From Nevskiaceae bacterium (lineage in GTDB: Bacteria; Pseudomonadota; Gammaproteobacteria; Nevskiales; Nevskiaceae), in the NCBI GenBank assembly GCA_004297005.1, contig SCVA01000011.1:1-64000 (forward strand): a DNA stretch of 64,000 nucleotides, given 5' to 3'. Of the stretch, positions 47,092 to 57,937 are shown piece after piece; position 1 is the first letter of the stretch, and each line of letters opens with the position of its first letter. Below the pieces are notes generated by a model, which worked only from the letters and a program-made list of their open reading frames with translations, ran no database searches and was not told where the DNA came from. Made by a program: the position numbers and the translations under genes.

Positions 47092-48501
47092 CTACTGCCC
47101 CGCCAGCTTGCTGTGCCGGCGCGAGTAGAGGAAGTAGACCACGAGGCCGACCGCCATCCAGATTGCAAAGGCAGTCCAGGTCGCGAGCGGTAGGCTCACC
47201 ATCAGCCAGCCGCAAAAACCCATGCCCAGCACCGGAATCAGCGGCACCATCGGCACCTTGAAGGGACGCGCCATGTCGGGCCGGGTCTTACGCAGCGCGA
47301 TGACGCTTGCGCAGACTAGGAAGAAAGCGCCGAGGGTGCCGAGGTTGACCAGTTCCGCGACTTTGCCGATCGGAAAGAAGCCGGAGATCAGCGCGATCAG
47401 CACGCCACTGCCCAGAATCAACTTGACCGGGGTCTGGGTCTTGGGATGCACCGTGGCCATGCCGGCCGGCAGCAGGCCATCGCGGCTCATGGCCAGCACC
47501 ACGCGTGTAAGGCCGTAGTAGAGCACTAGCATCACGGTGGTGATGCCGAAGATCGCGCCGGTGGCTATCACGCCCTGCGCCCAGCTGATGCCTAGGCTGC
47601 CCATCGCCGCGGCGACGGGCGCCTTGATGTCGATCTGTGCGTAGGGAACCACGCCGGTGAGGATGCCGGAGACGATGATGTACAGCACGGTGCAGATCGC
47701 CAGCGAGGCGAGGATGCCAATTGGCAGATCGCGCTGCGGATTCACAGCCTCTTCCCCAGCGGTGGAGACGGCGTCGAAGCCGATGTAAGCGAAGAAGATC
47801 AGTGCCGCTGCCGTGGTCACGCCGAGAAAGCCGAAGTGGCCGACGCCGTTGGCGTCCACCGTCCTCTCGGGGATGAAGGGCACCCAGTTATCTGGGTCGA
47901 CATGCGGGCCGGCGATAGCGATGAAAGCTAGGATCGTCGCCAGCTTGACCATCACCATCACGCCATTGAAGCGTGCCGATTCCTTTACTCCCCAGCACAG
48001 CAGGGAGGCCAGGGTCATGACGATGACCATGGCCGGAACATTGGCCACCGCGCCCGGGACTTCACCGGGCGCCGAGGTGAACTCGACCGGCAACTGGATA
48101 TGGAAAAAGCCTTCAAGAATCTTGTTCAGATAACCTGACCAGCCGATGGATACGGTCGCAGTGGCGACGCTGTATTCCAGGATCAGCATCCAGCCGATGA
48201 TCCAGGCGATGAACTCGCCGATTCCGGCATAGGCATAGCCGTACGCGCTGCCGCTGCCGCCGATGGCACTCGACAGTTCGGCATAGCAGAGCGCCGCGAA
48301 GCCGCAGGCCAGACCCGAGATCACGAAGGAAAGCATGATCGCCGGGCCGGCATGCTGGGCAGCCGCAACGCCGGTCAGCACGAAGATGCCGGTACCGATG
48401 ATGCAGCCGATACCCAGCAGGGTTAGATCCCAGGCCGTCAGGCAGCGCTTCAGGCCGTGGCTGGCGTTGGGGTCGATGGGTTTGGTACGAAACAGGCTCA
48501 T
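47092..48501 (-). CDS. APC-family cationic-amino-acid-type permease
   Basis: 469 residues and 12 or more membrane helices. GLKRCLTAWDLTLLGIGCIIGTGIFVLTG (shown in part) carries the G(I/V)G unwound-helix substrate motif of APC transporters. GSGSAYGYAYAGIGEFIAWIIGW and FFAYIGFDAVSTAGEEAVNPQRDLPIGI match the YfnA/CAT group of bacterial amino-acid permeases. Proton-coupled uptake is expected; the specific amino acid is unknown. Stand-alone gene. Confidence 0.92.
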   Translation of the reverse strand: MSLFRTKPIDPNASHGLKRCLTAWDLTLLGIGCIIGTGIFVLTGVAAAQHAGPAIMLSFVISGLACGFAALCYAELSSAIGGSGSAYGYAYAGIGEFIAWIIGWMLILEYSVATATVSIGWSGYLNKILEGFFHIQLPVEFTSAPGEVPGAVANVPAMVIVMTLASLLCWGVKESARFNGVMVMVKLATILAFIAIAGPHVDPDNWVPFIPERTVDANGVGHFGFLGVTTAAALIFFAYIGFDAVSTAGEEAVNPQRDLPIGILASLAICTVLYIIVSGILTGVVPYAQIDIKAPVAAAMGSLGISWAQGVIATGAIFGITTVMLVLYYGLTRVVLAMSRDGLLPAGMATVHPKTQTPVKLILGSGVLIALISGFFPIGKVAELVNLGTLGAFFLVCASVIALRKTRPDMARPFKVPMVPLIPVLGMGFCGWLMVSLPLATWTAFAIWMAVGLVVYFLYSRRHSKLAGQ

Positions 48502-48618
48502 GCTTGGTGGGTCCCTGAAATGGTTCTGCCGCTTGACGCCAGAAGTATGCCGGATGGCCGTTTGCGCGGTGCTCTCAGGGGAATTTCCCAGGCAGGAGGC
48601 GAGGGAACCGTCTTGGGC

Positions 48619-48990
48619 TCACAGGCTGGTGGGCAAGGGCAGACCCTGGGACTTGAGGAAACTCAGCTTGTCCCAGTACCCCCGCTGGAAGGCAATGAGG
48701 CCATCGCGGACCTGGAAGAAGCCGCAACCCCGCAAACCCAGCGGATCCCGCCATTCGAGGATCGCCCATTCGCCGTCCTCGAATAGGTTTTCGACCAGGC
48801 AGACCATCCTGGCGGCCTTGAAGCCATCGTTGAACATCGCGCGGATGGCCTCTCTGCCCAGTACTGGCGCCTCCGCGACCTGATGATTGACCGCGTCCGG
48901 GTGCTAGAGGGCCGCGAGTGCGGCCGGGTCGGCGGCATTGAAGGCGGCCACCCAGTCCATGACCAGCTCGCGTGGTCGCGACACCGACAT
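48619..48990 (-). pseudogene. NTF2/SnoaL-like protein gene interrupted by an in-frame amber codon
   Basis: From the ATG at 48990 the frame reads MSVSRPRELVMDWVAAFN, AADPAALAAL, then TAG (48904-48906), then HPDAVNHQVAEAPVLG, REAIRAMFNDGFKAARMVCL, VENLFEDGEWAILEWRDPLG and on to the stop at 48619, about 123 codons. Only the TAG, where a Tyr (TAC/TAT) is expected in AALYHPD, breaks an otherwise typical SnoaL-like polyketide-cyclase/NTF2 fold. The rest is unfrayed, so it is a very recent nonsense mutation, a sequencing error or a recoded stop. An internal ATG at 48837 could give a truncated 72-residue product. Confidence 0.8.
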
Positions 48991-49074
48991 ACGCAGCCTC
49001 CGGAGGAAGCTTGGAGAGGCGCAAAGGTTACGTCGGCCCGGTGGCGCGGGCGAGCTGGCCGGTCGCCGGCAAAA

Positions 49075-49106
49075 GAAAACCCGCTCCGACCGATGCCGGA
49101 GCGGGT
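49075..49106 (-). terminator. Terminator after the thiolase gene
   Basis: ACCCGCTCCG / CGGAGCGGGT 10-bp stem (49079-49088, 49097-49106). Read leftward it is followed by TTTTCTTTT. Confidence 0.8.
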
Positions 49107-49131
49107 GTCTGTCAACGCGCGTGCAGGCGTC

Positions 49132-50418
49132 TTAGCGTTCGACGATGGCGGTGACGCCCAGGCCACCGGCCGCGCAGATCGAGATCAAGCCGCGGCCGCC
49201 CTTGTTTTCGTCGATGATCTTCGCCAGCGCGGCGAGGATGCGGCCGCCGGTCGCGGCGAAGGGGTGGCCGGCCGCCAGGGAGCCGCCCTTGACGTTGAGC
49301 TTGCTGCGGTCGATGGAACCCAGCGCGCCGGGCAGGCCGAGCACGTTCTTGCAGTAGTCCTCGCTCTCCCAGGCCTTGAGGGTGCACAGCACCTGGGCAG
49401 CGAAGGCCTCGTGGATCTCGTAGAAGTCGAAGTCCTGCAGCTTGATGCCGGCTCGCGCCAGCATCTGCGGCACCGCGTAGGCGGGGGCGATCAGCAGGCC
49501 TTCCTTGCCCGGGCCGGCGAAGTCCACCGCCGAGGTCTGGGCCTGGGTCAGGTAGGCCAGCGGCTTGACGCCGCGCGCTTTGCACCAGTCCTCGCTGGCC
49601 AGCAGCACGGCGGAAGCGCCGTCGGTCAACGGAGTGGAGTTGCCGGCGGTCAAGGTGCCCTGGCCACTCTTCTTGTCGTAGGCGGGGCTCAGGCTGGCGA
49701 GCTTCTCGATGGTGGTGTCGCCACGCAGGTTGTTGTCGCGGGTCAGGCCACCAAACGGAACGATCAGATCGTCGTTGAAGCCGGCGTCATAGGCGGCGGC
49801 GGCCTTCTTGTGGCTCTCGTAGGCGAGCTGGTCCTGGTCCTGGCGGGAGATCTTCCACTCCTTCGCCATCAGTTCGCAGTGCTGGCCCATGCTCATGCGC
49901 GTGCGCGGTTCGCCGTTGTTGGGCGTGGCCGGGGCCAGCATGTACGGGCGGAACTTGGCCAGGGCCGCCAGCTTCTGGCCGGTGGTCTTGGCGCGGTTGG
50001 CGTCGAGCAGGATCTTGCGCAGCTTGTCGTTGACGGCGATGGGCGCGTCCGAGGTGGTGTCGGTGCCGCCGGCGATGCCGGATTCAATCTGGCCCAGGGC
50101 GATCTTGTTGGCGATGTTGATCGCGCCCTGCAGGCCGGTGCCGCAGGCCATCTGCAGGTCATAGGCCGGGGTGTGGGCGGAGAGGCCCGAGGACAGCACC
50201 GATTCGCGGCAGAGGTTGAAGTCGCGCGAGTGCTTGAGCACCGCGCCAGCGGCCACTTCGCCGATCTGCTCGCCATGCAACTGGAACTTGTCGACCACGC
50301 CCTTGAAGGCGGCGGTCAGCATTTCCTGGTTGGACTTGTGCGAGTAGGGCCCGTTGCTGCGGGCGAAGGGGATGCGGCTGCCGCCGACGATGGCGACTTT
50401 GCGGCCGTAGGGTTTCAT
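49132..50418 (-). CDS. FadI-type acetyl-CoA acyltransferase (thiolase)
   Basis: 428 residues. Thiolases cleave 3-ketoacyl-CoA in beta-oxidation or condense acetyl-CoA. The nucleophilic Cys92 is in LQMACGTGLQGAINIA, the His of HEAFAAQVL, GHPFAATGGRILAAL and the second catalytic Cys in SICAAGGLG are all present. Length and the N-terminal GGSRIPFARSNGPY fit the FadI/trifunctional-type thiolases. The partner hydratase-dehydrogenase (FadJ) is not adjacent. Divergent from groES. Confidence 0.93.
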   Translation of the reverse strand: MKPYGRKVAIVGGSRIPFARSNGPYSHKSNQEMLTAAFKGVVDKFQLHGEQIGEVAAGAVLKHSRDFNLCRESVLSSGLSAHTPAYDLQMACGTGLQGAINIANKIALGQIESGIAGGTDTTSDAPIAVNDKLRKILLDANRAKTTGQKLAALAKFRPYMLAPATPNNGEPRTRMSMGQHCELMAKEWKISRQDQDQLAYESHKKAAAAYDAGFNDDLIVPFGGLTRDNNLRGDTTIEKLASLSPAYDKKSGQGTLTAGNSTPLTDGASAVLLASEDWCKARGVKPLAYLTQAQTSAVDFAGPGKEGLLIAPAYAVPQMLARAGIKLQDFDFYEIHEAFAAQVLCTLKAWESEDYCKNVLGLPGALGSIDRSKLNVKGGSLAAGHPFAATGGRILAALAKIIDENKGGRGLISICAAGGLGVTAIVER

Positions 50419-50561
50419 TTCTCAGGAATCTCCAGGCTGGTGAGCGAGGTGGGTTTTATTGCGGTGCGGCATTTTAGCGGCGCTGTCGGCTCTTAAGACT
50501 TGGCCGCAGGCGCGCGGGGTGCTGGCGGTCCGGCCGCCACGAAAATATTGCCGCTACCCCC

Positions 50562-50590
50562 TTGATCGCCGGCGGGCTGCCCTCAACAAT
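50562..50590 (+). promoter_or_regulatory. Candidate sigma-70 promoter of groESL
   Basis: TTGATC (50562-50567), 17-bp spacer, AACAAT (50585-50590), each 4 of 6 to consensus, with the last T shared with the CIRCE operator. Optimal spacing and the repressor position downstream support it. Confidence 0.5.
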
Positions 50591-50616
50591 TAGCAGCCTT
50601 CGCGGGAGAGTGCTAA
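50590..50616 (+). promoter_or_regulatory. CIRCE operator (HrcA binding site)
   Basis: TTAGCAGCC - 9 bases - GAGTGCTAA. The right arm is a perfect CIRCE half-site; the left differs from TTAGCACTC at two positions. It lies directly after the candidate -10 box, 86 bases before groES, so HrcA would block initiation when not heat-stressed. Confidence 0.85.
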
Positions 50617-50702
50617 CAGCGGGGTGGCCCAATGGGGCCACACAACAGCGATGCACGCTCGCGGGTTCAACCCAAGTTACTGAAAAACCTACAGGAGTAC
50701 CT

Positions 50703-50993
50703 ATGAATCTGCGTCCCCTGCACGATCGCGTGATCGTCAAGCGTCTGGAAGAAGAGAAGAAGTCCGCCGGCGGCATCATCATCCCCGACCAGGCCGCCGA
50801 GAAGCCCGTCCGTGGCGAAGTCATCGCCGTCGGCCCCGGCAAGAAGGACGACAACGGCAAGAACATCGCCCTCGACGTGAAGGCCGGCGACGTCGTCCTG
50901 TTCGGCAAGTACTCGGGCTCGGAAGTGAAGGTTGAAGGCCAGGACTACCTGGTCATGCGCGAAGACGACATCGTCGCCGTTTTCACCAAGTAA
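50703..50993 (+). CDS. groES: Co-chaperonin GroES
   Basis: 96 residues; the heptameric lid of the GroEL chamber. [29 protein letters not shown] (shown in part) includes the mobile loop, followed by [32 protein letters not shown] and DDIVAVF. RBS CAGGAG is upstream. Co-transcribed with groEL, whose ATG is 31 bases downstream. Codon use is more biased toward C-ending preferred codons than in neighbours, as expected for high expression. Confidence 0.98.
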   Translation: MNLRPLHDRVIVKRLEEEKKSAGGIIIPDQAAEKPVRGEVIAVGPGKKDDNGKNIALDVKAGDVVLFGKYSGSEVKVEGQDYLVMREDDIVAVFTK

Positions 50994-51012
50994 TACCCCT
51001 ATCCAGCATTAA

Positions 51013-52665
<1,653 letters not shown>

Positions 52666-52672
52666 AACCCGT

Positions 52673-52696
52673 TATCCCGGCGCTGGCGCCGGGATA
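52673..52696 (+). other. Hairpin just after groEL (no T-tract)
   Basis: TATCCCGGCGC-TG-GCGCCGGGATA perfect 11-bp arms 7 bases after the groEL stop. No T-run follows, so it may stabilise the mRNA 3' end or mark processing rather than terminate. Confidence 0.55.
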
Positions 52697-52766
52697 GCTT
52701 GTCGGATTCAAGCCGACGCCCTTGGGCGCGGCTTAATCCGCCAGGGAAGTCTCTCGCAGTATCGAA

Positions 52767-52798
52767 ACCCCGGACGGGAAACTGTCCGGGGTTTTTTG
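52767..52798 (+). terminator. Rho-independent terminator of the groESL operon
   Basis: ACCCCGGAC - GGGAAACT - GTCCGGGGT stem-loop followed by TTTTTT. Confidence 0.85.
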
Positions 52799-52866
52799 TT
52801 GCTCCTCGTGGCGCGGGGATGCACGCGGAATGCGTCGGGGTTCCGGCCGCTGTTCCGCCGTCCATA

Positions 52867-55587
52867 ATGGCCGGGATGAGCGAATCGATCCCTGACTACG
52901 GGCCCTTCGTTGCCAGTGTGCTGGCGCGCACGGGCATGGACGCCACCCAGATCGCCGCGGAGCCAGCGCAGCGTCCCGACCCGGCGGCCGCCGACGTGGG
53001 TGCCGAACTGCGCCGCGCGCGCAGCCGGGAATGGGCACGCATCGCGCTGCGTGATCGCCTGGGCCTCGCCGGCCTGGACGAAACCCTGAGCGATCTTTCG
53101 GCCTTTGCCGACGCTGCCTGCGAGCTGGCCCTGCGCGCCGCCGCCGCCGTTCTGGCGCCGCGCTTTGGAACGCCGCGCGACGAACAGGGCCAGCCGGCGC
53201 GGGCCGTAGTGCTGGGCATGGGCAAGCTGGGTGGACGCGAGCTGAATTTCTCCAGCGACATTGACCTGATCGTCGCCTATACCGCCACCGGCGAGACCGA
53301 TGGCCCGAAGCGGCTCAGCAATGGCGAGTACTTCGTCAAGCTGGTGCAGGAGCTGGTGCGCCTGCTTTCCGAGCGCACCGCCGAGGGCTTCGTGTTTCGC
53401 GTTGACCTGATGCTGCGGCCGTTCGGCAGCGCCGCGCCGGTGGCGATCCCGGTGGCGGCAATGGAGGACTACTACCAGAACCACGGCCGCGACTGGGAGC
53501 GCTACGCCCTGATCAAGGCGCGGCCGGTGGCTGGCGACCTGGCCGCCGGCGAGGCCCTGCTGGCGCGGCTGACGCCGTTCATCTACCGCCGCTATCTGGA
53601 TTTCGACGCCCTGGCCGGACTGCGCGAACTCAAGCGCAAGATCGCCGCCGACGCCGCCGCGCGCGGACTGGCCGCCGATGATCTGAAGGTGGGCGACGGC
53701 GGCATCCGCGAATGCGAGTTCATCGTCCAGAGCTTCCAGCTGGTGCGCGGCGGACAGGACGCCCGCCTGCGCGGCCGCGAGTGGCGGCCGATGCTGCGCC
53801 GGCTCGCCGAGCTGGGCCATCTGCCCGCCGCCGCGGCGGCCGATCTCGATGCCGCCTACCTGTTACTGCGCCGCGCCGAGAACGCGGTGCAGGCGCGCAA
53901 TGACGACCAGACCCATGCCCTGCCGGAGGCGCCAGAACAGCGCACCTGGCTGGCGCTGGCTCTGGGCTACCCCGACTGGCCGGCGCTGGACACCGAACTG
54001 CGCGCCGCCCGCCTGCGGGTCAGCCAGCTGTTCGCCGAGCTGTTCGCCGAGCCCGAGGCAGTGCCGCAGAAACCGGCGGCGCAGGCCGCCGCCGCCCTCT
54101 GGCGCGATGCCGACGAGGCGGCGCTGGCGGAGCTGGCGGCGGCCGGTTTCCGCGAGCCCGATGCCGCCCTGCTACAGGCGGTGCGCGCGCTGCGCGAGCA
54201 CCCGCGCCTGCGTTCGGTATCAGAAGCCACCCAGCAGAAGCTGGCGCAGCTGCTGCCGCTCTTGGCCGAGGACGCCCTCGTCGTCGCCGGCTCCGAGCAG
54301 TCGCCCTCGCTGGCGCTGCAGCGGGCGCTGGAGGTGGTCAGCGCGGTGCTCGGCCGCAGCACCTATCTGACCCTGTTGCGGGAATCGCCGGGCGCGCGTC
54401 TGAACCTGCTGCGCCTGTGCGCCGCCAGTCCCTGGATCGCCGCCACCCTGGCGCGCCATCCGGTCTTGCTCGACCAGCTGCTGGACAGCCGCAGCCTCTA
54501 TGCGCCGCCCGACCGCACGCAGCTGCGCGAGGGCCTGCTGCCGCGCATGGCGGCGCTGCCGCTGGGCGACATCGAGGCGGCGATGGACCTGCTGCGCCGC
54601 TACGTGCAGGAGACCACCCTGCGCATCGCCGCCGCCGAGGTGGTGCAGGCGCTGCCGCTGGTGAAGGTCAGCGACCGCCTGACCTGGCTCGCCGAGGCGG
54701 TGGTGGAAGCCGCTGTGGCCGACGCCGAGCGCGAGATGCGTGCCAGCTACGGCCACCCGCGCCGCGCCGACGGCTCTCCGGCCGGCTTCTCGGTGATCGG
54801 TTACGGCAAGCTCGGTGCTCTGGAGATGAGCTATGGCTCCGACCTCGACCTGGTGTTCATGCACGACGCCGAACCGGCCGACGCCGATACCGTCGGCGGC
54901 ACCAAGCCGCTGCCGCAATCGACCTGGATGGGACGTCTGGCGCAGCGGGTGGTGCACCGGCTCACCACCCAGACCCATCTTGGCCGTGCCTATGAGGTGG
55001 ACATGGAGTTGCGTCCCAACGGCGGCTCCGGCCTGCCGGTGGTCACGCTCGCCGCCTTTGCCGACTACCAGGCGCACAAGGCCTGGACCTGGGAGCATCA
55101 GGCCTTGAGCCGCGCCCGCCACATCGCCGGCACGCCGGCGCTGGGCGAGGCCTTCGAGCGGGTGCGGCGGGAGACCCTGACGCGGGCACGCGATGGCGCC
55201 CTGTTGCGCCAGGAGATCGCCGGCATGCGCGCCAAGATGCGCGCCCATCTCGACAAGCCCAAGCCCGGACGCTGGGACGTGAAGCAGGGCCTGGGCGGGC
55301 TCATTGACGTCGAGTTCATCGTCCAGTGCTGGGTGCTGGACGCCGCTGCCGCGCATCCGGCGGTGATCGAATACCCCGATGTCTGGCGCCAGCTCGACGC
55401 CCTGGTCGCCGCCGGCCTGGTGGAACGTGAGGAGGCCGATGCCCTGCTCGCGGCCCAGCGCGCCTACCGTGCCTGGCTGCACGCGCGCCTGCTCCGGGGC
55501 GAATCGGCCGATGCCAGCGAGACCGATTTCGCCGACGAACGCGCGCGGGTGCAGGTCTGCTGGCAGCGGGTGTTCGGCGAGCTCTAG
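52867..55587 (+). CDS. glnE: Bifunctional glutamine synthetase adenylyltransferase/deadenylylase
   Basis: About 906 residues from the ATG at 52867 (an ATG at 52876 is equally possible). GlnE adds or removes AMP on glutamine synthetase in response to PII and glutamine. Two nucleotidyltransferase domains are visible: GMGKLGGRELNFSSDIDLIV (deadenylylase half, ~115-135) and GYGKLGALEMSYGSDLDLVF (adenylylase half, ~640-660), each with the GSDxD/SSDxD metal pair, each followed by a regulatory helical domain (GGIRECEFIVQSFQL; GGLIDVEFIVQCWVL). Slightly shorter than E. coli GlnE (946). Stop overlaps the convergent GT4 stop. Confidence 0.96.
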   Translation: MAGMSESIPDYGPFVASVLARTGMDATQIAAEPAQRPDPAAADVGAELRRARSREWARIALRDRLGLAGLDETLSDLSAFADAACELALRAAAAVLAPRFGTPRDEQGQPARAVVLGMGKLGGRELNFSSDIDLIVAYTATGETDGPKRLSNGEYFVKLVQELVRLLSERTAEGFVFRVDLMLRPFGSAAPVAIPVAAMEDYYQNHGRDWERYALIKARPVAGDLAAGEALLARLTPFIYRRYLDFDALAGLRELKRKIAADAAARGLAADDLKVGDGGIRECEFIVQSFQLVRGGQDARLRGREWRPMLRRLAELGHLPAAAAADLDAAYLLLRRAENAVQARNDDQTHALPEAPEQRTWLALALGYPDWPALDTELRAARLRVSQLFAELFAEPEAVPQKPAAQAAAALWRDADEAALAELAAAGFREPDAALLQAVRALREHPRLRSVSEATQQKLAQLLPLLAEDALVVAGSEQSPSLALQRALEVVSAVLGRSTYLTLLRESPGARLNLLRLCAASPWIAATLARHPVLLDQLLDSRSLYAPPDRTQLREGLLPRMAALPLGDIEAAMDLLRRYVQETTLRIAAAEVVQALPLVKVSDRLTWLAEAVVEAAVADAEREMRASYGHPRRADGSPAGFSVIGYGKLGALEMSYGSDLDLVFMHDAEPADADTVGGTKPLPQSTWMGRLAQRVVHRLTTQTHLGRAYEVDMELRPNGGSGLPVVTLAAFADYQAHKAWTWEHQALSRARHIAGTPALGEAFERVRRETLTRARDGALLRQEIAGMRAKMRAHLDKPKPGRWDVKQGLGGLIDVEFIVQCWVLDAAAAHPAVIEYPDVWRQLDALVAAGLVEREEADALLAAQRAYRAWLHARLLRGESADASETDFADERARVQVCWQRVFGEL

Positions 55588-56696
55588 AGGCTGTTCGCCA
55601 ATTGCGCCAGCCGGTCGGCGAAGCGTGCTGCCGGGTTGCTCGGCATCAGCAGGCGGGCGCGCTCGGCGGCGGCGCGACCCATCGCCGGCCAGCGCTCCCG
55701 TTCGCCCAGCGCGCGACGCAGGCACAGGGCCAATTGGTGGCCGCTGGCAGCCGGTGCGATGTAGCCGCTGACTCCGTCCTCCACCAGCTCGGCGTTGCCG
55801 CCGACGTCGGTGCAGAGTACCGGCCGGCCACTGAGCATGGCCTCGACGATGACCAGGGGCAGGCCCTCGTAACGCGAGGGCAGCACTAGCAACTGGTGCT
55901 GGCGCCAGATTTCGGCGATGTCGCTGACCTGGCCGCGCAAGCGCACCCAAGGCAGTTGGTAGTAGCCGAGCAGGTGTTCGACATAGGCCTGGTGCGCGCC
56001 CTCGCCAAACAACGACACTTCCGCGCCCAGAGGCTCGGCCAGGGCACGTACGCCGGGCTCGGCCAGGGCTTCGAGCAGGAGGTCATGGCCCTTCACCGGA
56101 TGCTGCAGGCGCGCTACGCAGGCCAGCCGGGGTGCGGCGGTTTCCGGCCAGGGCAGCTCGCCGTCCCAGGGCACGAGATAGGGGTTGCGCACCGTCTCGG
56201 CACGTGGGATCGGCCAGGCAAGCATGCGTGCCGCCTGACGCTCGGTGGCCTGCGATACGAAGAAACTGGCCACCGCGCCGTCGAATACCCGCGCGACCCG
56301 TTCCATCTGTGCCTCGGTCAGCCGCCAGTCGTTGGCGACATGCACCAGCGGCGCGTAGCGCCAGCCGCGCTGGCGCAGCAGCTCCATCCACTCGAAGCCG
56401 ACCAGGTAATGGCCCTGCGAGACCACCACCAGTTGCGGCTGCAGGGCGTCCAGCGCCTGGAACACCTGCGCCACCGCCGCTTCCCGGCTGGGCTGGAAGG
56501 CGCACAGCGGCACACCGGCCTCGGCCAGGGTCTGCAAGCGCGGCGGTCGTTGCGGCAAAGCCTGCGAGGCAGCCAGCACCGGCCAGCCACGCCGGTGCAG
56601 TTCCAGCGCGGTCGCCGCCCACAGCTCCTCGCTGCCGCCCCAGGCGATGCCGCCCAGGGAGCTGATGAAGGCAATGCGGGGTGCGGGCTGTGGCAT
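55584..56696 (-). CDS. Glycosyltransferase family 4 protein
   Basis: 370 residues, GT-B fold. The N-terminal domain opens with IAFISSLGGIAWGGSEELWAA. The C-domain has ACVARLQHPVKGHDLLLEAL, VSLFGEGAH and the donor-binding LVLPSRYEGLPLVIVEAMLSGRPVL (shown in part) with the E-x7-E motif, then DVGGNAELVEDGVSGYIAP. A retaining transferase using a nucleotide-sugar donor, probably for O-antigen, LPS core or exopolysaccharide. First gene of the glycan cluster at the right of the window, next to rfbB. Confidence 0.92.
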   Translation of the reverse strand: MPQPAPRIAFISSLGGIAWGGSEELWAATALELHRRGWPVLAASQALPQRPPRLQTLAEAGVPLCAFQPSREAAVAQVFQALDALQPQLVVVSQGHYLVGFEWMELLRQRGWRYAPLVHVANDWRLTEAQMERVARVFDGAVASFFVSQATERQAARMLAWPIPRAETVRNPYLVPWDGELPWPETAAPRLACVARLQHPVKGHDLLLEALAEPGVRALAEPLGAEVSLFGEGAHQAYVEHLLGYYQLPWVRLRGQVSDIAEIWRQHQLLVLPSRYEGLPLVIVEAMLSGRPVLCTDVGGNAELVEDGVSGYIAPAASGHQLALCLRRALGERERWPAMGRAAAERARLLMPSNPAARFADRLAQLANSL

Positions 56697-56756
56697 CCGG
56701 GGCGGGTCGGGCGGTCGGGGTGGCTGATCTTGCCACGGCGCCGGTGACAGCTTTGG

Positions 56757-57815
56757 TTATCCGGGGCCGGGTGATGGCAGGCCGAGCCGCTCGCGCCGGT
56801 ACGCGCCCTGCACGCGCTCGCACCAGTCGCGGTGCTCCAGGTACCAGAGCACGGTCTTGCGCAGGCCGCTGTCGAAGCTCTCCTGCGGGCGCCAGCCCAG
56901 CTCACGCTCGATCTTGCCGGCGTCGAGGGCGTAGCGGCTGTCGTGGCCAGGGCGGTCGGGCACGAAGGCGATCAGCCGCGCGTGCGGCGCGCCCTGCGGA
57001 TGCAGTTCGTCGAGCAGGGCGCAGAGGTGGTGCACCACCTCGAGGTTGCGCCGCTCGTTGCCGCCGCCGACGTTGTACTGCTCGCCGGGTTGGCCGCGCT
57101 CCAGGATCAGCCGCAGCGCCCGCGCGTGGTCATCGACATAGAGCCAGTCGCGGACGTGCTCGCCACGTCCGTAGACCGGCAGCGGCTGGCCGGCGAGGGC
57201 GTTGAGGATCATCAGCGGGATGAGCTTTTCCGGAAACTGGTAGGGCCCGTAGTTGTTCGAGCAATTGCTCAGCAGTACCGGCAGGCCATAGCTGTGCTGC
57301 CAGGCGCGCAGCAGATGGTCGGCACCGGCCTTGCTGGCCGAGTAGGGCGAGGTCGGCGCGTAGGGGCTGTCCTCGCGGAAGCGGCCGGTGGCGCCCAGCG
57401 AGCCGTACACCTCGTCAGTGGAAACCTGGTGGAAGCGGAAGGCGGCCGCGCGTGCCGCCGGCAGGCCGCGCCAGTAGCGCAGCGACTCCTGCAACAGCCG
57501 GTAGCTGCCGACCAGATTGGTCTGCACGAAGGCCTCGGGGTCGTCGAGCGAGCGATCGACATGGGTTTCCGCTGCGAGGTGCAGCACTGCATCTGGCGCG
57601 TGCTCGCGGAACACCGCGCGCACCGCCTCGGCGTCGCCGATGTCGGCCTGCACGAAGGCGTAGCGCGGGTGCCCGGCAGCACCCGGCAGCGAGTCCAGAT
57701 GGCCGGCGTAGCTCAGCTTGTCGAGGTTCACCACGCGATGCGGGCTCTCCGCCAGGAGCTGGCGGATCAGGGCCGAGCCGATGAAGCCGGCGCCACCGGT
57801 GACGAGGATGTTCAT
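56757..57815 (-). CDS. rfbB: dTDP-glucose 4,6-dehydratase
   Basis: 352 residues. Converts dTDP-D-glucose to dTDP-4-keto-6-deoxyglucose, the branch point to dTDP-rhamnose and other deoxysugars. Rossmann motif [49 protein letters not shown], catalytic [33 protein letters not shown] and [20 protein letters not shown] are all present. rfbA, rfbC and rfbD are not in the window, so the pathway must be completed elsewhere. Confidence 0.96.
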   Translation of the reverse strand: MNILVTGGAGFIGSALIRQLLAESPHRVVNLDKLSYAGHLDSLPGAAGHPRYAFVQADIGDAEAVRAVFREHAPDAVLHLAAETHVDRSLDDPEAFVQTNLVGSYRLLQESLRYWRGLPAARAAAFRFHQVSTDEVYGSLGATGRFREDSPYAPTSPYSASKAGADHLLRAWQHSYGLPVLLSNCSNNYGPYQFPEKLIPLMILNALAGQPLPVYGRGEHVRDWLYVDDHARALRLILERGQPGEQYNVGGGNERRNLEVVHHLCALLDELHPQGAPHARLIAFVPDRPGHDSRYALDAGKIERELGWRPQESFDSGLRKTVLWYLEHRDWCERVQGAYRRERLGLPSPGPG

Positions 57816-57937
57816 CCGTTGCTGGAGCTGTGAATTGCTGTGGCCGCGGTGCGCGGCGCGACCATTATGGTCAGGCGCGGCGGCCGGGTGCAGCGCCGCC
57901 GCTTGCGCGCCGCCGCCGGCATCCGCACCATCCGCCC

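Noticed and set aside
52673-52696. Terminator directly after groEL
   Set aside because: Perfect hairpin but no T-tract; the better terminator is at 52767-52798, so it is listed only as a hairpin.
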